DNA of 64,000 bases. Origin: Pseudonocardia sp. N23. GTDB taxonomy: Bacteria > Actinomycetota > Actinomycetes > Mycobacteriales > Pseudonocardiaceae. The notes under the pieces are model-generated. The model was not told the DNA's origin and did no database searches. It saw only the letters and a program-made list of their open reading frames with translations. Below, piece by piece: positions 40,834 through 50,395 of the stretch. A program made the position numbers and the translations under genes. The DNA lies in contig NZ_BEGX01000052.1 in assembly GCF_002583555.1 (NCBI RefSeq), positions 1 to 64,000 of the forward strand, in the 5' to 3' direction. Numbering within the stretch: position 1 is the stretch's first letter; every line of letters begins with the position of its first letter.

Positions 40834-43617
40834 ATGCTCCTCGGCCGTTCCCGGGAGCTCGCACACATCGACGGATTGCTGCAGCGGGCCGCAACCGAGG
40901 GCGCGAGTGCCGCGGTGGTCGTCGTCGGCGAGGCGGGCATCGGCAAGTCCGCCCTCGGCGACGCCGCTGCCGACTCCGCGGCCGGACGCGGGACGACGAT
41001 CCTGCGCACCTGCGGCATCGAGTCCGACTCCACGATCCCGTTCGCGGGCCTCGGCGACCTGCTGCGCCCCGTGCAGGACCTCGTCGCCGAGCTGCCCGGC
41101 CCGCAGTCGGCGGCGCTCGCAGGGGCCCTCGCACTGGGCCCGCCCGCATCGCAGGACCGGTTCGCCGTCGCGGCGGCGACGCTGTCGTTGCTGGCGGCGG
41201 CGTCGCAGGGCGGGTCGTTGCTGTGCCTGGTCGACGACGCGCACTGGCTCGACCCGTCGTCGGCGGAGGCGCTGGTGTTCGCGGCGCGCCGGATGCGGGC
41301 GGAGGCGTCGGTCATCGTGTTCACCGTCCGCGACGACGAGCCCGGTGCGACCCGGTTCCGCGCAATGGAGACGCTCCCCCTGACCGGTCTCGACGACGCC
41401 CCGGCCACCGAGCTCCTCGCACGGGGCGCGGGCCGCACGTTGCCGCCGGAGGTGTCGGCGCGGCTGCTCGCCGACACCTCCGGCAACCCGCTCGCCCTGC
41501 TGGAGGTGCCGGGACAGCTGTCGGAGGACCAGCTCAGCGGCCGGGTGCCGATCCTGGAGCCGCTGCCGGTCGGATCGTTGCTGATGGAGGGCTTCCTGCG
41601 GCGCGTGCGCGACCTGCCGGATGCCGCCCGCACCGCCCTGCTGCTCGCCGCGACCAGCGACATCGAGGCCGCCGACCTCGTCGACCGGGCGCTGCGCGAC
41701 TCCGGCGGCACCCTCGACGACCTGCATCCCGCGGAGGCCGCCGGCCTGGTCACCCTCGACGGCGGCCGGCTGCGGTTCCGCCACCCCCTGGTCCGCTCGG
41801 CGGTCTACCACGCCGCCGAGCCCGCCCGGCGCCGCGACGCCCACCGCATGCTCGCCGCCGCCCTCGACGACGTGCCCGCCCCGCAGGCCCCCGATCGGCA
41901 GGCGTGGCACCTCGCGGCGGCGACGGTGACGTCGGACGAGGGGGTGGCCGCGAAGCTGGAGACGCTGGGGCACGACGCGCTGGGCCGGCACAGCCACGCC
42001 GTCGCCACGCGGGCGCTGGAGCGGGCGGCCGAGCTGAGCCCTCAGGCAGGCGACCGGGCGCGGCGCCTGCTGGCGGCGGCGTCGGCGGCGGTGCCCGCGG
42101 GCTACATCCAGGAGGCGGTGCGGCTGCTCGGGCAGGCCGAGGGCTGGACCGGCGACCCGGTCGCCGCGGCGGTCGCGGAGTGCGAGCGGCACCGGCTCGG
42201 GGTGTGGGCGGGTGACGCCGAGGCCAGCCGGGCGCGGCTGTTCGCGTTCGCGGAGAGCGTCGAGCAGCGGCTGCCGCCGGTCGCGGTCCGCGCCTACCTG
42301 GCGGCGGCGCAGGCCAGCCTGTTCGCCTACGACGTCGCGGGCATCGCCCGTAGCGCCGAGCGGGCCGCCGCGCTCGCCGGTGACGACGACGGCGTCGCCC
42401 TGCGCTGCGACGTGTTCGCCGCGTTCGCCGCCGCGCAGAGCGGCGACCGCCACCGGGCCGTGACCCTGCTCGCGCGCCGGCGGGCGCAGCTGGCCGTGTA
42501 CGACACGTTCGAGATCGACCAGCTGGTGACGATGAGCGGGGTCTGCCACGTCGCCGTCGAGGACACTACGGGCGCGCGGCCGTTGCTGGCCCGGGCCGTC
42601 GAGGCCAGCCGGACGGCCAACGCCGCGGGCCTGCTCGCGGTGCAGCTGCCGTGGCTCGCCGCGCTGGACTGGGTGGACGGGGAGTGGACGTCGGCGCTGG
42701 CGCTCGCGCACGAGGCCGTGCTGCTCGCCCCCGAGACGGGGTGGCTCGCGCAGCTGCCCAACAGCCTGAGCACGCTGGCCCGCGTCGAGGCCGGGTTCGG
42801 GATGGCCGACGAGTGCCGTGCCCACGCCGAGCAGGCCGCGCGGGCGGCGGGCGGGCACGCGACGCGGGCCTACGCCCACGCGGCGGTCGGGCTGCTGGAG
42901 CTGGCGTCACCCGACCGGGCCGACGAGGCCGCGGAGGCGATGGAGCGGGCGTGGGCGGCGGCGACCGCACGTGACCGCGACCCGGCGCCGTTGCTGGCCG
43001 CGCAGCTGCTGCCCGACCTGGCCGAGGCCCGGCTGCGGGCCGGTCACCCGGCGGACGCCGCGGTGGCGCTGGCGCAGCTCGACGCGATCGCCGCCCACTC
43101 CGGCCGGCACCTGGCCCGTGCCTGCTCGGCGCGGCTGCACGGACTGTCGTCGCGCACCGGGTTCGCGGCGCACTTCGAGTCGGCGCTGCGCCATCACGAC
43201 CGCGGCGGGCCGGTGTTCGAGCAGGCCCGAACCCACCTCGCCTACGGCGCCAGGCTGCGGCGATCCCGGGACCGGGCGGCGGCGCGGACGCACCTGCAGC
43301 GCGCGGTCGAGCTGTTCGAACGCCTGGGGGCGGCGCCGTGGGCGGCCCGGGCCCGCGGGGAGCTGGTCACGAGCGGCGGCTCCGCACCCGCCCCCAACGA
43401 TCTCATCGAACTGACGCTGACCCCGCAGGAGCTGCAGGTATCTCTCGCGGTGCGCAAGGGGCTGACCAACGTCGAGGTCGCGTCGTCGCTGTTCCTGTCG
43501 GTGAAGACCGTCGAGTACCACCTGAGCAACGTGTACCGGAAGCTCGGTGTGCGCTCGCGCACCCAGCTGATCCGCGTGCTCGGTGAGGACCGGACGGCCC
43601 GCGCTCCTCTGGTGTGA
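40834..43617 (+). CDS. Large ATP-binding LuxR regulator (LAL family)
   Basis: 927 aa. N-terminal AAA/NACHT-like ATPase with Walker A GEAGIGKSALG and Walker B LLCLVDDAHWLDP, a long TPR-like helical middle (about 350-840), and a C-terminal LuxR HTH (LTPQELQVSLAVRKGLTNVE then VEYHLSNVYRKLGVRSR). LAL proteins activate transcription of catabolic or secondary-metabolite genes on ligand binding. Its targets may include the neighbouring operon on the opposite strand (43647-48003), which is convergent to it; that is inference. Confidence 0.93.
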   Translation: MLLGRSRELAHIDGLLQRAATEGASAAVVVVGEAGIGKSALGDAAADSAAGRGTTILRTCGIESDSTIPFAGLGDLLRPVQDLVAELPGPQSAALAGALALGPPASQDRFAVAAATLSLLAAASQGGSLLCLVDDAHWLDPSSAEALVFAARRMRAEASVIVFTVRDDEPGATRFRAMETLPLTGLDDAPATELLARGAGRTLPPEVSARLLADTSGNPLALLEVPGQLSEDQLSGRVPILEPLPVGSLLMEGFLRRVRDLPDAARTALLLAATSDIEAADLVDRALRDSGGTLDDLHPAEAAGLVTLDGGRLRFRHPLVRSAVYHAAEPARRRDAHRMLAAALDDVPAPQAPDRQAWHLAAATVTSDEGVAAKLETLGHDALGRHSHAVATRALERAAELSPQAGDRARRLLAAASAAVPAGYIQEAVRLLGQAEGWTGDPVAAAVAECERHRLGVWAGDAEASRARLFAFAESVEQRLPPVAVRAYLAAAQASLFAYDVAGIARSAERAAALAGDDDGVALRCDVFAAFAAAQSGDRHRAVTLLARRRAQLAVYDTFEIDQLVTMSGVCHVAVEDTTGARPLLARAVEASRTANAAGLLAVQLPWLAALDWVDGEWTSALALAHEAVLLAPETGWLAQLPNSLSTLARVEAGFGMADECRAHAEQAARAAGGHATRAYAHAAVGLLELASPDRADEAAEAMERAWAAATARDRDPAPLLAAQLLPDLAEARLRAGHPADAAVALAQLDAIAAHSGRHLARACSARLHGLSSRTGFAAHFESALRHHDRGGPVFEQARTHLAYGARLRRSRDRAAARTHLQRAVELFERLGAAPWAARARGELVTSGGSAPAPNDLIELTLTPQELQVSLAVRKGLTNVEVASSLFLSVKTVEYHLSNVYRKLGVRSRTQLIRVLGEDRTARAPLV

Positions 43618-43646
43618 GCACGAGCCGTCGGGCCTCCCCCGGGCTC

Positions 43647-44270
43647 TCAGGCGACTGCGGCGTCGATCTCGCAGGTGCGCATGGCGCCGCGCAGGTCGCG
43701 CAGGAGCCGGCCACGGGTGGGGCCGATGCTGCCGTGCGGGATGCCGCGGTCGCGGAGCGCCGCGTAGCCGTCGCCGGGCAGGTAGAACAGCGCGTCGACG
43801 ACCTGGCGGCGCCGTCCCGACAGGTCCGCGACGACATCGGCGACGACACGGCGCACGTCGGCCAGGATGACCACGGCCTCGGGGCCGGGGACCAGCGCGG
43901 CGATCTCGTCGAGGCCGACGTCGGTGGGCAGCTCGCGACGGGTGCGGCGCAGCAGCGCGAGGCACTCGCGGCCTGCGGTGCGCACGAGCCAGCCGCGCAG
44001 CCGCTGCGGGTCGCGGATCGTGCAACCGCGCTCGATCAGCCGCACCCAGGTGTTCTGGACGGCGTCGCAGACGTCGGCCTCCTGCAGCCGGAAGGAGCGG
44101 ACCGCTGCGCGGACGGCGACGCCGTGCCGGGCGACGATCTCCGCGGTGGCGGTGGAGTCGCCGGCGCGGGCGCGTTCGAGCAGCTCGCCGTCGCTCGCGG
44201 GCCGGTCGGTGCGGTCATCGGTGTGGTCGTCGGTGAGGTCGGTCGGGCGGTGCAGCAGCGGCGTCGACAT
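43647..44270 (-). CDS. ECF-type sigma factor
   Basis: 207 aa. Region 2 (AGDSTATAEIVARHGVAVRA, DVCDAVQNTWVRLIERGC, LRGWLVRTAGRECLALLRR) and region 4 (LSGRRRQVVDALFYLPGDGY onward, with IPHGSIGPTRGRLLRDL as the recognition helix). No anti-sigma gene is adjacent. It begins 35 bases after the patatin-fusion stop on the same strand, with GGGGGACACG before the ATG, so it is probably the third gene of that operon. Confidence 0.9.
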   Translation of the reverse strand: MSTPLLHRPTDLTDDHTDDRTDRPASDGELLERARAGDSTATAEIVARHGVAVRAAVRSFRLQEADVCDAVQNTWVRLIERGCTIRDPQRLRGWLVRTAGRECLALLRRTRRELPTDVGLDEIAALVPGPEAVVILADVRRVVADVVADLSGRRRQVVDALFYLPGDGYAALRDRGIPHGSIGPTRGRLLRDLRGAMRTCEIDAAVA

Positions 44271-44305
44271 CGTGTCCCCCTTGCGTTATGGCTTCGACGC
44301 CGACG

Positions 44306-46336
44306 CTATGGAGGTCCCGGCCCCCGGGGATCCGAGGAAACCCTTGGTGTCGCCCCTGGGGCCGCCGACGCCGCGACGAGCAGGCCGCGCAGCCACCGGT
44401 CGTGCCCGGCCGTCACCACGCGTCGCAGCAGCACCCGGGCCAGCCACGGCACAGGTCCCCGCTGGGTCTCGACGGTCCGGACGCGGCAGCCGTCGCGGTC
44501 GGGGGTCAACCACCAGACGTGATAGCCGCGCGAGAGCGGCCCGCGCCAGGTCCAGCCCAGCTCGACGCCGTACTCGCACCGCACGACGGTGCTCCGGACC
44601 GGGGTGCGGAATGTGGTCCAGCGGAACGTCGTACCCTCGGCGAGCGTCTTGTCGCCGCCGAGGTCGATGCGCCGGGCGTTGTCGTAGAAGCGCGGCCAGC
44701 CCGCCGCGTCGACGAGCAGCTCCCACGCCCGTTCCGGCGGCACCGGGAGGAGGACCCGGTTGTCGGTGACGACGCAGGCGCCCGTAGGCCCCTCGCCGGC
44801 CGGGAAGCCCGGGTCGTCGGCGAGCTCGCGGGGGCGGAGGTAGACCGCCGCCAGCCGCCGCAGGAACCATGACGCGAAACGCCACACCGCCGCTGTCCGG
44901 CGGCCGAGGCCGGGGGCGATGCCGCGCATCGTCGTCAGCAGGCGCAGGAACGACCACGCGCGCAGCCGCAGGGTCCCGTCGGCGACCGGATCGGTGGTGA
45001 CGTCGTCGGGCTCTCCGCGCCGGCGGACCGTGACCACGAGCGTCGCGGTGTCGGGCCACAGGTCGAGGCGTCCGTCGTGCCGGACGGTCTTGACGCCGAC
45101 GAGCGTCAGCGGATGCCCCACGCCGTCGGTGAAGTCGAGCCGGTACTCCATCGTGGACGGGCCGTCGCCGGGCAGCAGCGTCAGCTCGCCGGTCTCGACG
45201 GGCCGCCTGCCCCCGAACGCCGCGCCGTCGACGTGGCCGGACAGGGTCACCCGGCGGTCGCCCGCGCGCAGCGTGTCGACGTCGCGGACCGTCGCGGTCA
45301 GGACGACGGCGAGCGGCGTGGCCGGCGACGTGCTGGTCCGGACCCGGCCCGCCATCCGCTCCCGGAACCGGACCCCGTGGGGCGGCGGCGTGGGCGGGGC
45401 CGGTGGGCCGAGCCCGATCCGGCGGTCCGCGCACCAGCGGCGGGCGTCGCGGACACCCTGCTCGACGGCCTTCGCGATCGACCGGCGGGTGAACACGAGC
45501 AGGTAGTGGATCGGGACCTCCGCCACCAGGGGCACGACCCGCACCGGGTGCGGGTACGAGCCGTGGCCTCCTGCGGCCCACGCCGCGTTGCTGGCCGCGA
45601 TGCGTTCCAGGTCGGCGTGCAGGCGGCCGTTCGCGGCGGCCTCGATGATCTGGAAGTACTGCGACACCGGCCCGTTCCCCCGGCTCCCGGCCATGCTGAC
45701 CGTCCACGGGATCCACAGCTCGTTCGCGCCCGCGCCGATCGTCGCGGACAGGTTGGCATCGGTGACGTAGACCGCGTCGATGTAGCGACGGCCGCCGGTC
45801 ACCACCGGCGGGTACCAGCCCGGGAGCGACGTGGCCGCGACGAGCAGGTCCTCGCTCATCGCCGCGGGCGGCAGCGCCCGCGACCGCTGGGCGTCGACGT
45901 CGAAGACGTTGAACGTGGCCGGCGCACCCCGCGCCCGGATCGTCGGCCAGTCGAGACCCCAGACGCCCTGCAGGACGTTCGTCCGGAACCGGCGCATCGA
46001 GAACAGCGCCGTGCCCGTGAGGCTCGGGGCGGCGCCACGGGTGAGCGGGGCGAACCGGCGCCAGTTGTCGGCGATGGCCCGCCCGCTCATGCCCTGGCAC
46101 CACATCGCGAGGTTGAACACGCCGCCGCTGGCCCCGTCGACGTGCACGAACTCCACCGGCGCGCCGTCGATCCGGGCTTCGTCGAGCCACACCTGCAGGA
46201 CACCGGCCTGATGGGCGACCTTGAGGCCGCCACCGGCCATGACCAGGCCGCGACGCGCGTCGGCACCGAGGTCGGGCGCGAGGATCCCGCCCGGCTCGCA
46301 GTCGGCGAACCCCACGTCGCGCATCGCGTCGACCAC
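44306..46336 (-). CDS. Patatin-like phospholipase fused to GMC-associated and SRPBCC domains
   Basis: About 676 aa from a GTG that overlaps the GMC stop (TAGTG), with GGAGG upstream. Residues about 25-330: patatin-like domain with oxyanion loop VMAGGGLKVAHQAGVL, nucleophile elbow GASGG and candidate catalytic Asp in YIDAVYVTDANL. About 345-480: a domain resembling the tail found next to cholesterol-oxidase-like GMC enzymes (TLSGHVDGAAFGG, YRLDFTDGVGHPLTLVGVK). About 530-660: SRPBCC lipid-binding fold (LLPVPPERAWELLVDAAGWP). Predicted to hydrolyse or remodel a lipid or sterol ester handled with the GMC oxidoreductase. A rare fusion. Confidence 0.85.
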   Translation of the reverse strand: MVDAMRDVGFADCEPGGILAPDLGADARRGLVMAGGGLKVAHQAGVLQVWLDEARIDGAPVEFVHVDGASGGVFNLAMWCQGMSGRAIADNWRRFAPLTRGAAPSLTGTALFSMRRFRTNVLQGVWGLDWPTIRARGAPATFNVFDVDAQRSRALPPAAMSEDLLVAATSLPGWYPPVVTGGRRYIDAVYVTDANLSATIGAGANELWIPWTVSMAGSRGNGPVSQYFQIIEAAANGRLHADLERIAASNAAWAAGGHGSYPHPVRVVPLVAEVPIHYLLVFTRRSIAKAVEQGVRDARRWCADRRIGLGPPAPPTPPPHGVRFRERMAGRVRTSTSPATPLAVVLTATVRDVDTLRAGDRRVTLSGHVDGAAFGGRRPVETGELTLLPGDGPSTMEYRLDFTDGVGHPLTLVGVKTVRHDGRLDLWPDTATLVVTVRRRGEPDDVTTDPVADGTLRLRAWSFLRLLTTMRGIAPGLGRRTAAVWRFASWFLRRLAAVYLRPRELADDPGFPAGEGPTGACVVTDNRVLLPVPPERAWELLVDAAGWPRFYDNARRIDLGGDKTLAEGTTFRWTTFRTPVRSTVVRCEYGVELGWTWRGPLSRGYHVWWLTPDRDGCRVRTVETQRGPVPWLARVLLRRVVTAGHDRWLRGLLVAASAAPGATPRVSSDPRGPGPP

Positions 46337-48003
46337 TACCGCACCTCCACGATGCGGCGGGCGCAGCGCTCGGCGAGCGCTGCGATCGTCATCGACGGGT
46401 TCGCCCCGACCGACGTCGGCATCACGGACCCGTCCGCGACGAACAGCCCCGGATGTCCGAAGGCCCGCCCGTAGCCGTCGACGACCCCGTCGGCCGGGCC
46501 GGTCCCCATCGGGCAGCCGCCGAGGGGGTGCGCGGTGATCCCCCTGCTGAGCAGCCGCGACGGGCCGTGGCGGAAGCCCGCGCCCGCACCCTCCGCGACG
46601 CCGCGCATCGCCACGAGCACCCGCTCGAAGTAGGCCGAGGTCCCGGGCCGGCGGGGTGACCACCGCAGGTCGAGCCACGTCCCGTCCCCGGCCAGGCGCA
46701 TGGTGCCGTGGCCCGGGTCCATGCCCATCCCGAGCAGCGGAGCCGTCGTCCGCGAGACGCCCATGGGGCCGAGCACGCGGGAGACTCCCCCGCTGATGTC
46801 GCTGCGTTCCCGGTGCAGGAGTCGCTGCCCGAACCGTTGCGCCAGCAGCAGCAGTCCGCGGCGGTACAGCCCGGGCTGGAACGACTCGCCGACCCAGCCC
46901 AGCACGCTCGGGTAGCCGCCGTCCTCCACGAGGAACATGCCGGCGTCGTCGCGGAGGACCCGGGTGATGACCGGGCCCCGCTGCGAGTCCACCTCCCGCG
47001 TGCCGCCGGTGGTGAAGCCGATGGCGTCGCCGTTGCCGGAGAAGCGGGTGCCGAGCGCCGGGCTCAGTCGCGGCAGCCCGGCCACCCTGTTGGCCAGCAG
47101 CAGCCGCGTCGTCCCGAACACCCCGGCTGCCATGACGACGGTCCGGGCCCGGACCGTCGTCGTCGGCGGGACGACGCCGCGTGCGCGCGGCCTGCGTTGC
47201 CCACCCGGCGGCGGCCGGGTGTGCGTGCGGTAGCGCACGACGTAGGTCTCGTCGTCGCCGGCCGGGACCGCACCGATCCCGACGACCTCCCGCAGCGTCC
47301 GGATGTGCGCCCCCTCCTCGGCCGCGCGCGAGAGATAGGTGAGGTCGAGGGTGTTCTTGGCACCCTCGTTGCAGCCGAAGTCGCACTTGCCGCACAGCGT
47401 GCAGCTGTGGCGCTGGACGCCGTGCATGTTGTCCGTGCGGCTGCCGGCCGGGTTGCCCGGACCGAGCCACGACGGCGCGAACGTCACGGCCACCGGTGCC
47501 GGCTCGGTAGGACTCCCGAACGCCGCCGCCGCGGCGTCGAAGGCCGCCGACTTGGGCATCCGCGCCGACAGGTGCTCCGGCACGCGGCGCACACCCAGCA
47601 TCTCCCGGACGGCCTGGTAGTGCTCCTCGATGTCACGGTGGTCGATGGGCCACTGATCGGCCACCTCGTCGAACCATTCCTTCGGCATCTCCATGGTGAC
47701 GTTGGCGTAGATCAGCGACCCGCCACCCAGCCCGCTCGCGACGATCGCGTCGAGGCTGCGGAAGGACCACAGGTCGAACAGGCCGAAGAGGTTCCGGCTC
47801 GGGTCCCAGAAGTTCGTCGACATCTCCGACGGGCTGCGCGGGAACGACCCGGGCGCGTAGGCGTCGCCACGTTCGAGAACCAGTACCGACCGCCCCGCCT
47901 GCGCCAGCCGGCACGCCGTGACGGCACCACCGAACCCGGACCCGACGACGACCACGTCGTACTCGTCGGCGATCTCCCCGTCCAGGTCGTGCTCCGCGTC
48001 CAC
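46336..48003 (-). CDS. GMC oxidoreductase (cholesterol-oxidase-like)
   Basis: 555 aa from a GTG start. FAD Rossmann motif VVVVGSGFGGAVTACRLAQA near the N terminus, GMC signature GLGGGSLIYANVTM, four Cys in CTLCGKCDFGCNEGAKNT, and a C-terminal HPLGGCPMG and GLFVADGSVMP. It oxidises an alcohol, possibly a sterol. It is first in an operon with the patatin fusion and the sigma factor, translationally coupled to the former. No secretion signal, so it acts inside the cell. Confidence 0.9.
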   Translation of the reverse strand: MDAEHDLDGEIADEYDVVVVGSGFGGAVTACRLAQAGRSVLVLERGDAYAPGSFPRSPSEMSTNFWDPSRNLFGLFDLWSFRSLDAIVASGLGGGSLIYANVTMEMPKEWFDEVADQWPIDHRDIEEHYQAVREMLGVRRVPEHLSARMPKSAAFDAAAAAFGSPTEPAPVAVTFAPSWLGPGNPAGSRTDNMHGVQRHSCTLCGKCDFGCNEGAKNTLDLTYLSRAAEEGAHIRTLREVVGIGAVPAGDDETYVVRYRTHTRPPPGGQRRPRARGVVPPTTTVRARTVVMAAGVFGTTRLLLANRVAGLPRLSPALGTRFSGNGDAIGFTTGGTREVDSQRGPVITRVLRDDAGMFLVEDGGYPSVLGWVGESFQPGLYRRGLLLLAQRFGQRLLHRERSDISGGVSRVLGPMGVSRTTAPLLGMGMDPGHGTMRLAGDGTWLDLRWSPRRPGTSAYFERVLVAMRGVAEGAGAGFRHGPSRLLSRGITAHPLGGCPMGTGPADGVVDGYGRAFGHPGLFVADGSVMPTSVGANPSMTIAALAERCARRIVEVR

Positions 48004-48156
48004 GGCCCCGCCTCCCCACCTCGGTCGAGAACAGGAGCGCGCAGGGCAACGCTGCGATACGTCCCGCCACGCCCCGCGTCCCCAGCGTGGGTCATCCGGA
48101 CCGGCGCGGCATCCACCCGACGGCGGTGCGCTGCTGCTCCGGACGGCGGCAGGTCG

Positions 48157-49899
48157 TCACGCCGTGTCGCGCTGGAACGCCTCCAGCACCTCGCCGGAGG
48201 TGTCGAAGCAGCCGGTCTCCCCGATCCGCGCCGTGACGCCGTAGCGGTCGAGCTGGCCGCGGACCGGGTCCACCAGGTTGGACACGACCATCCGGACTCC
48301 CGCGGCCCGCAGGGCGTCGTCGACCGCGAGCAGGACCGTCCCCGCGCTGTAGTCGACGTCGCCGATCGCCGCCGCATCCAGGCAGTACCAGCGCACCGGC
48401 GGGCCCGTCGCCGTCAGGAGCCGGACGTCCTCGGCGAACCGGGAGGCGTTCGCGAAGTACAGCCCGCTGCCGAACCGGTGGACCACCAGCCCGTCGACGG
48501 TCCGCGCCCCCGCCGCCACCGGCAGCGACCGCCAGTGCCCCTCGGGCGACTTCACCAGCACACTGCTGCGCGGGGCGTAGCTGTGCCGCAGGTGGTCGGC
48601 GATCGACGCGGCCACCGCGACGACGATGCCCGTCTCCACCCCGAGCACCACCACGGCGACAGCGGTGAGCAGGGCGACGACGAACTCGCCACGGCGCAGC
48701 GTCCAGATGCGGCGCATGCCCGCGACGTCGACGAGCTCCACCCCGATGAGCAGCACCACCGCGGCGAGTGCCGCGAGCGGCAGCATCGACAGGAAGGGGG
48801 TGAGCAGCAGGATCACGACGACCGTGACCGCCGCCGCGGTCAGGTGTGCCAGCTGGCTGCGCCCGCCCGCGCCGTCGACCATCTGCGTCTTCGTCGGGCT
48901 GCCGTTGACGACGAACGCGCCCGTGAACGCGGCCGCCACGTTGGCCCCGGCGAGGCCGACGACGTCGCGGTCGGTATCGGGGGTCTCGCCGTGGCGGGCC
49001 GCGTAGGCGCGCGAGGTGGCGGCGCTCTGGGCGAGGATCACCACGAGCATCGACAGCGCGATGGGCAGCACGGCGCGCAGGTCGTCGAGGGCGAGCGACG
49101 GCAGCGCCGGCTCCGGCAGCCCGGCGGGGACGGCCCCGAGGACCAGCAGCCCGAGCCGGTCGAGCCCGGCGACGGCGGTGACGACGATCGCGGCGACCAC
49201 GGCCACCAGCGCCGCCGGGATGCGTCGTGAGATCCGGCGCGCGACCAGGACGATCACGACGACTCCCGCAGCCGTGGCGACGGCGACCGGGGTGGCGTCG
49301 CCGAGGTGCTCGACGATCCCGACGACCTTCTCCGGGACCTGCCCCGGAACCGGTTGCAGGCCCAGGGCCTCGGGGAGCTGCCCGATCGCGACCTGGACGC
49401 CCACACCGGTCAGGAACCCGACGAGCACGGTGCGGGACAGGAAGTTCGCCAGCGCGCCGAGCCGCACGACCCGCGCCACGATCAGCAGCACACCGACGAC
49501 CAGCGCCGTCGTCCCGGCCAGCCGCACGTACTCCGGCGACGCCGCCGGGACCGCCAGGGCGCCCAGGCCGGCGGCGAGCATCGCGGCGGTCGCGGAGTCG
49601 GCGCCGACGACGAGCCGGCGCGACGCCCCCAGCAGCGCGAACACGATCATCGGCAGGACCATCGTGTAGAGGCCGGACTCGACCGGCATGCCCGCGATCC
49701 GGGCATAGCCCAGCACCTCGGGGATCGCCAGCGCCGCCAGCGTCAGCCCGGCGAGCACATCGGGGAGCAGCCCGCCGCGGCGCAGGTCGACGGCGGGCGC
49801 GAGCCATCCGGGGCGGCGCCACCGCGTCGTCCCCGCCACCGCCACCTCCGCCGCCGTGCCGTGGTGGTCGACCCACCGGGTGGCCGCAGCCTGACACAT
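48157..49899 (-). CDS. SulP-family anion transporter with STAS domain
   Basis: 580 aa from the ATG at 49899. About ten to twelve hydrophobic segments; SulP signature near PEVLGYARIAGMPVESGLYT and SRAYAARHGE. The C-terminal cytosolic STAS domain (about 460-575, including LYFANASRFAEDVRLL and YSAGTVLLAV) is complete. Likely a bicarbonate, sulfate or other anion transporter; the substrate is unassigned. The gene stands alone. Confidence 0.93.
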   Translation of the reverse strand: MCQAAATRWVDHHGTAAEVAVAGTTRWRRPGWLAPAVDLRRGGLLPDVLAGLTLAALAIPEVLGYARIAGMPVESGLYTMVLPMIVFALLGASRRLVVGADSATAAMLAAGLGALAVPAASPEYVRLAGTTALVVGVLLIVARVVRLGALANFLSRTVLVGFLTGVGVQVAIGQLPEALGLQPVPGQVPEKVVGIVEHLGDATPVAVATAAGVVVIVLVARRISRRIPAALVAVVAAIVVTAVAGLDRLGLLVLGAVPAGLPEPALPSLALDDLRAVLPIALSMLVVILAQSAATSRAYAARHGETPDTDRDVVGLAGANVAAAFTGAFVVNGSPTKTQMVDGAGGRSQLAHLTAAAVTVVVILLLTPFLSMLPLAALAAVVLLIGVELVDVAGMRRIWTLRRGEFVVALLTAVAVVVLGVETGIVVAVAASIADHLRHSYAPRSSVLVKSPEGHWRSLPVAAGARTVDGLVVHRFGSGLYFANASRFAEDVRLLTATGPPVRWYCLDAAAIGDVDYSAGTVLLAVDDALRAAGVRMVVSNLVDPVRGQLDRYGVTARIGETGCFDTSGEVLEAFQRDTA

Positions 49900-50051
49900 G
49901 ATCACCGCTGCCGGCACGGGTGCTGCGGCGCGCACCCCGGTGGTGGACGGCGTGCCGAGTCGCCGACCGCGGCAGGCTGGGAAAAGCGCCTGCATCACAT
50001 CCGCATCTGCGGATGTGCACGGCCGTTTCACTCCGTCCACCAGCGGCGCCG

Positions 50052-50354
50052 GGCATCATCGTCAGCCGGCACCGCCACGACGAGCTGGTCGAGGCCCTGG
50101 CGCCGACGTTCTTGCAGTTCCGGGTGGGCGGTCCCTTCGACAAGGCCACCCAGATGGGGCCGCTCGCCATGTCATGTCAACGCGACCAGGTGCTCGGCTA
50201 CATCGAGAAGGGCACGGCCGAGGGCGCGACGCCGGCCACCGGCGGTGGCCGCCCCGCGCACCTGGAGAAGGGCTGGTTCGTCGAGCCGACGGTGGTCGGC
50301 AACGTCGACAACTCCTCGACGATCGCCCAGGAGGAGGTCCTCGGCCCGGTGCTT
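50052..50354 (+). pseudogene. Aldehyde dehydrogenase remnant
   Basis: GIIVSRHRHDELVEALAPTF, RVGGPFDKATQMGPL, and WFVEPTVVGNVDNSSTIAQE then EVLGPVL are the C-terminal third of NAD-dependent aldehyde dehydrogenases. The catalytic Cys/Glu region lies outside, and the expected tail after GPVL is replaced by unrelated sequence. A truncated copy. Confidence 0.8.
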
Positions 50355-50395
50355 CATGGACGCGGTCCCGACGGGCTACGACACCGTGTGACCCG

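Noticed and set aside
46336-48003. Ferredoxin-type Fe-S cluster in the GMC enzyme
   Set aside because: The CTLCGKCDFGC stretch is seen in cholesterol-oxidase-like GMC enzymes without evidence for a cluster; not claimed.
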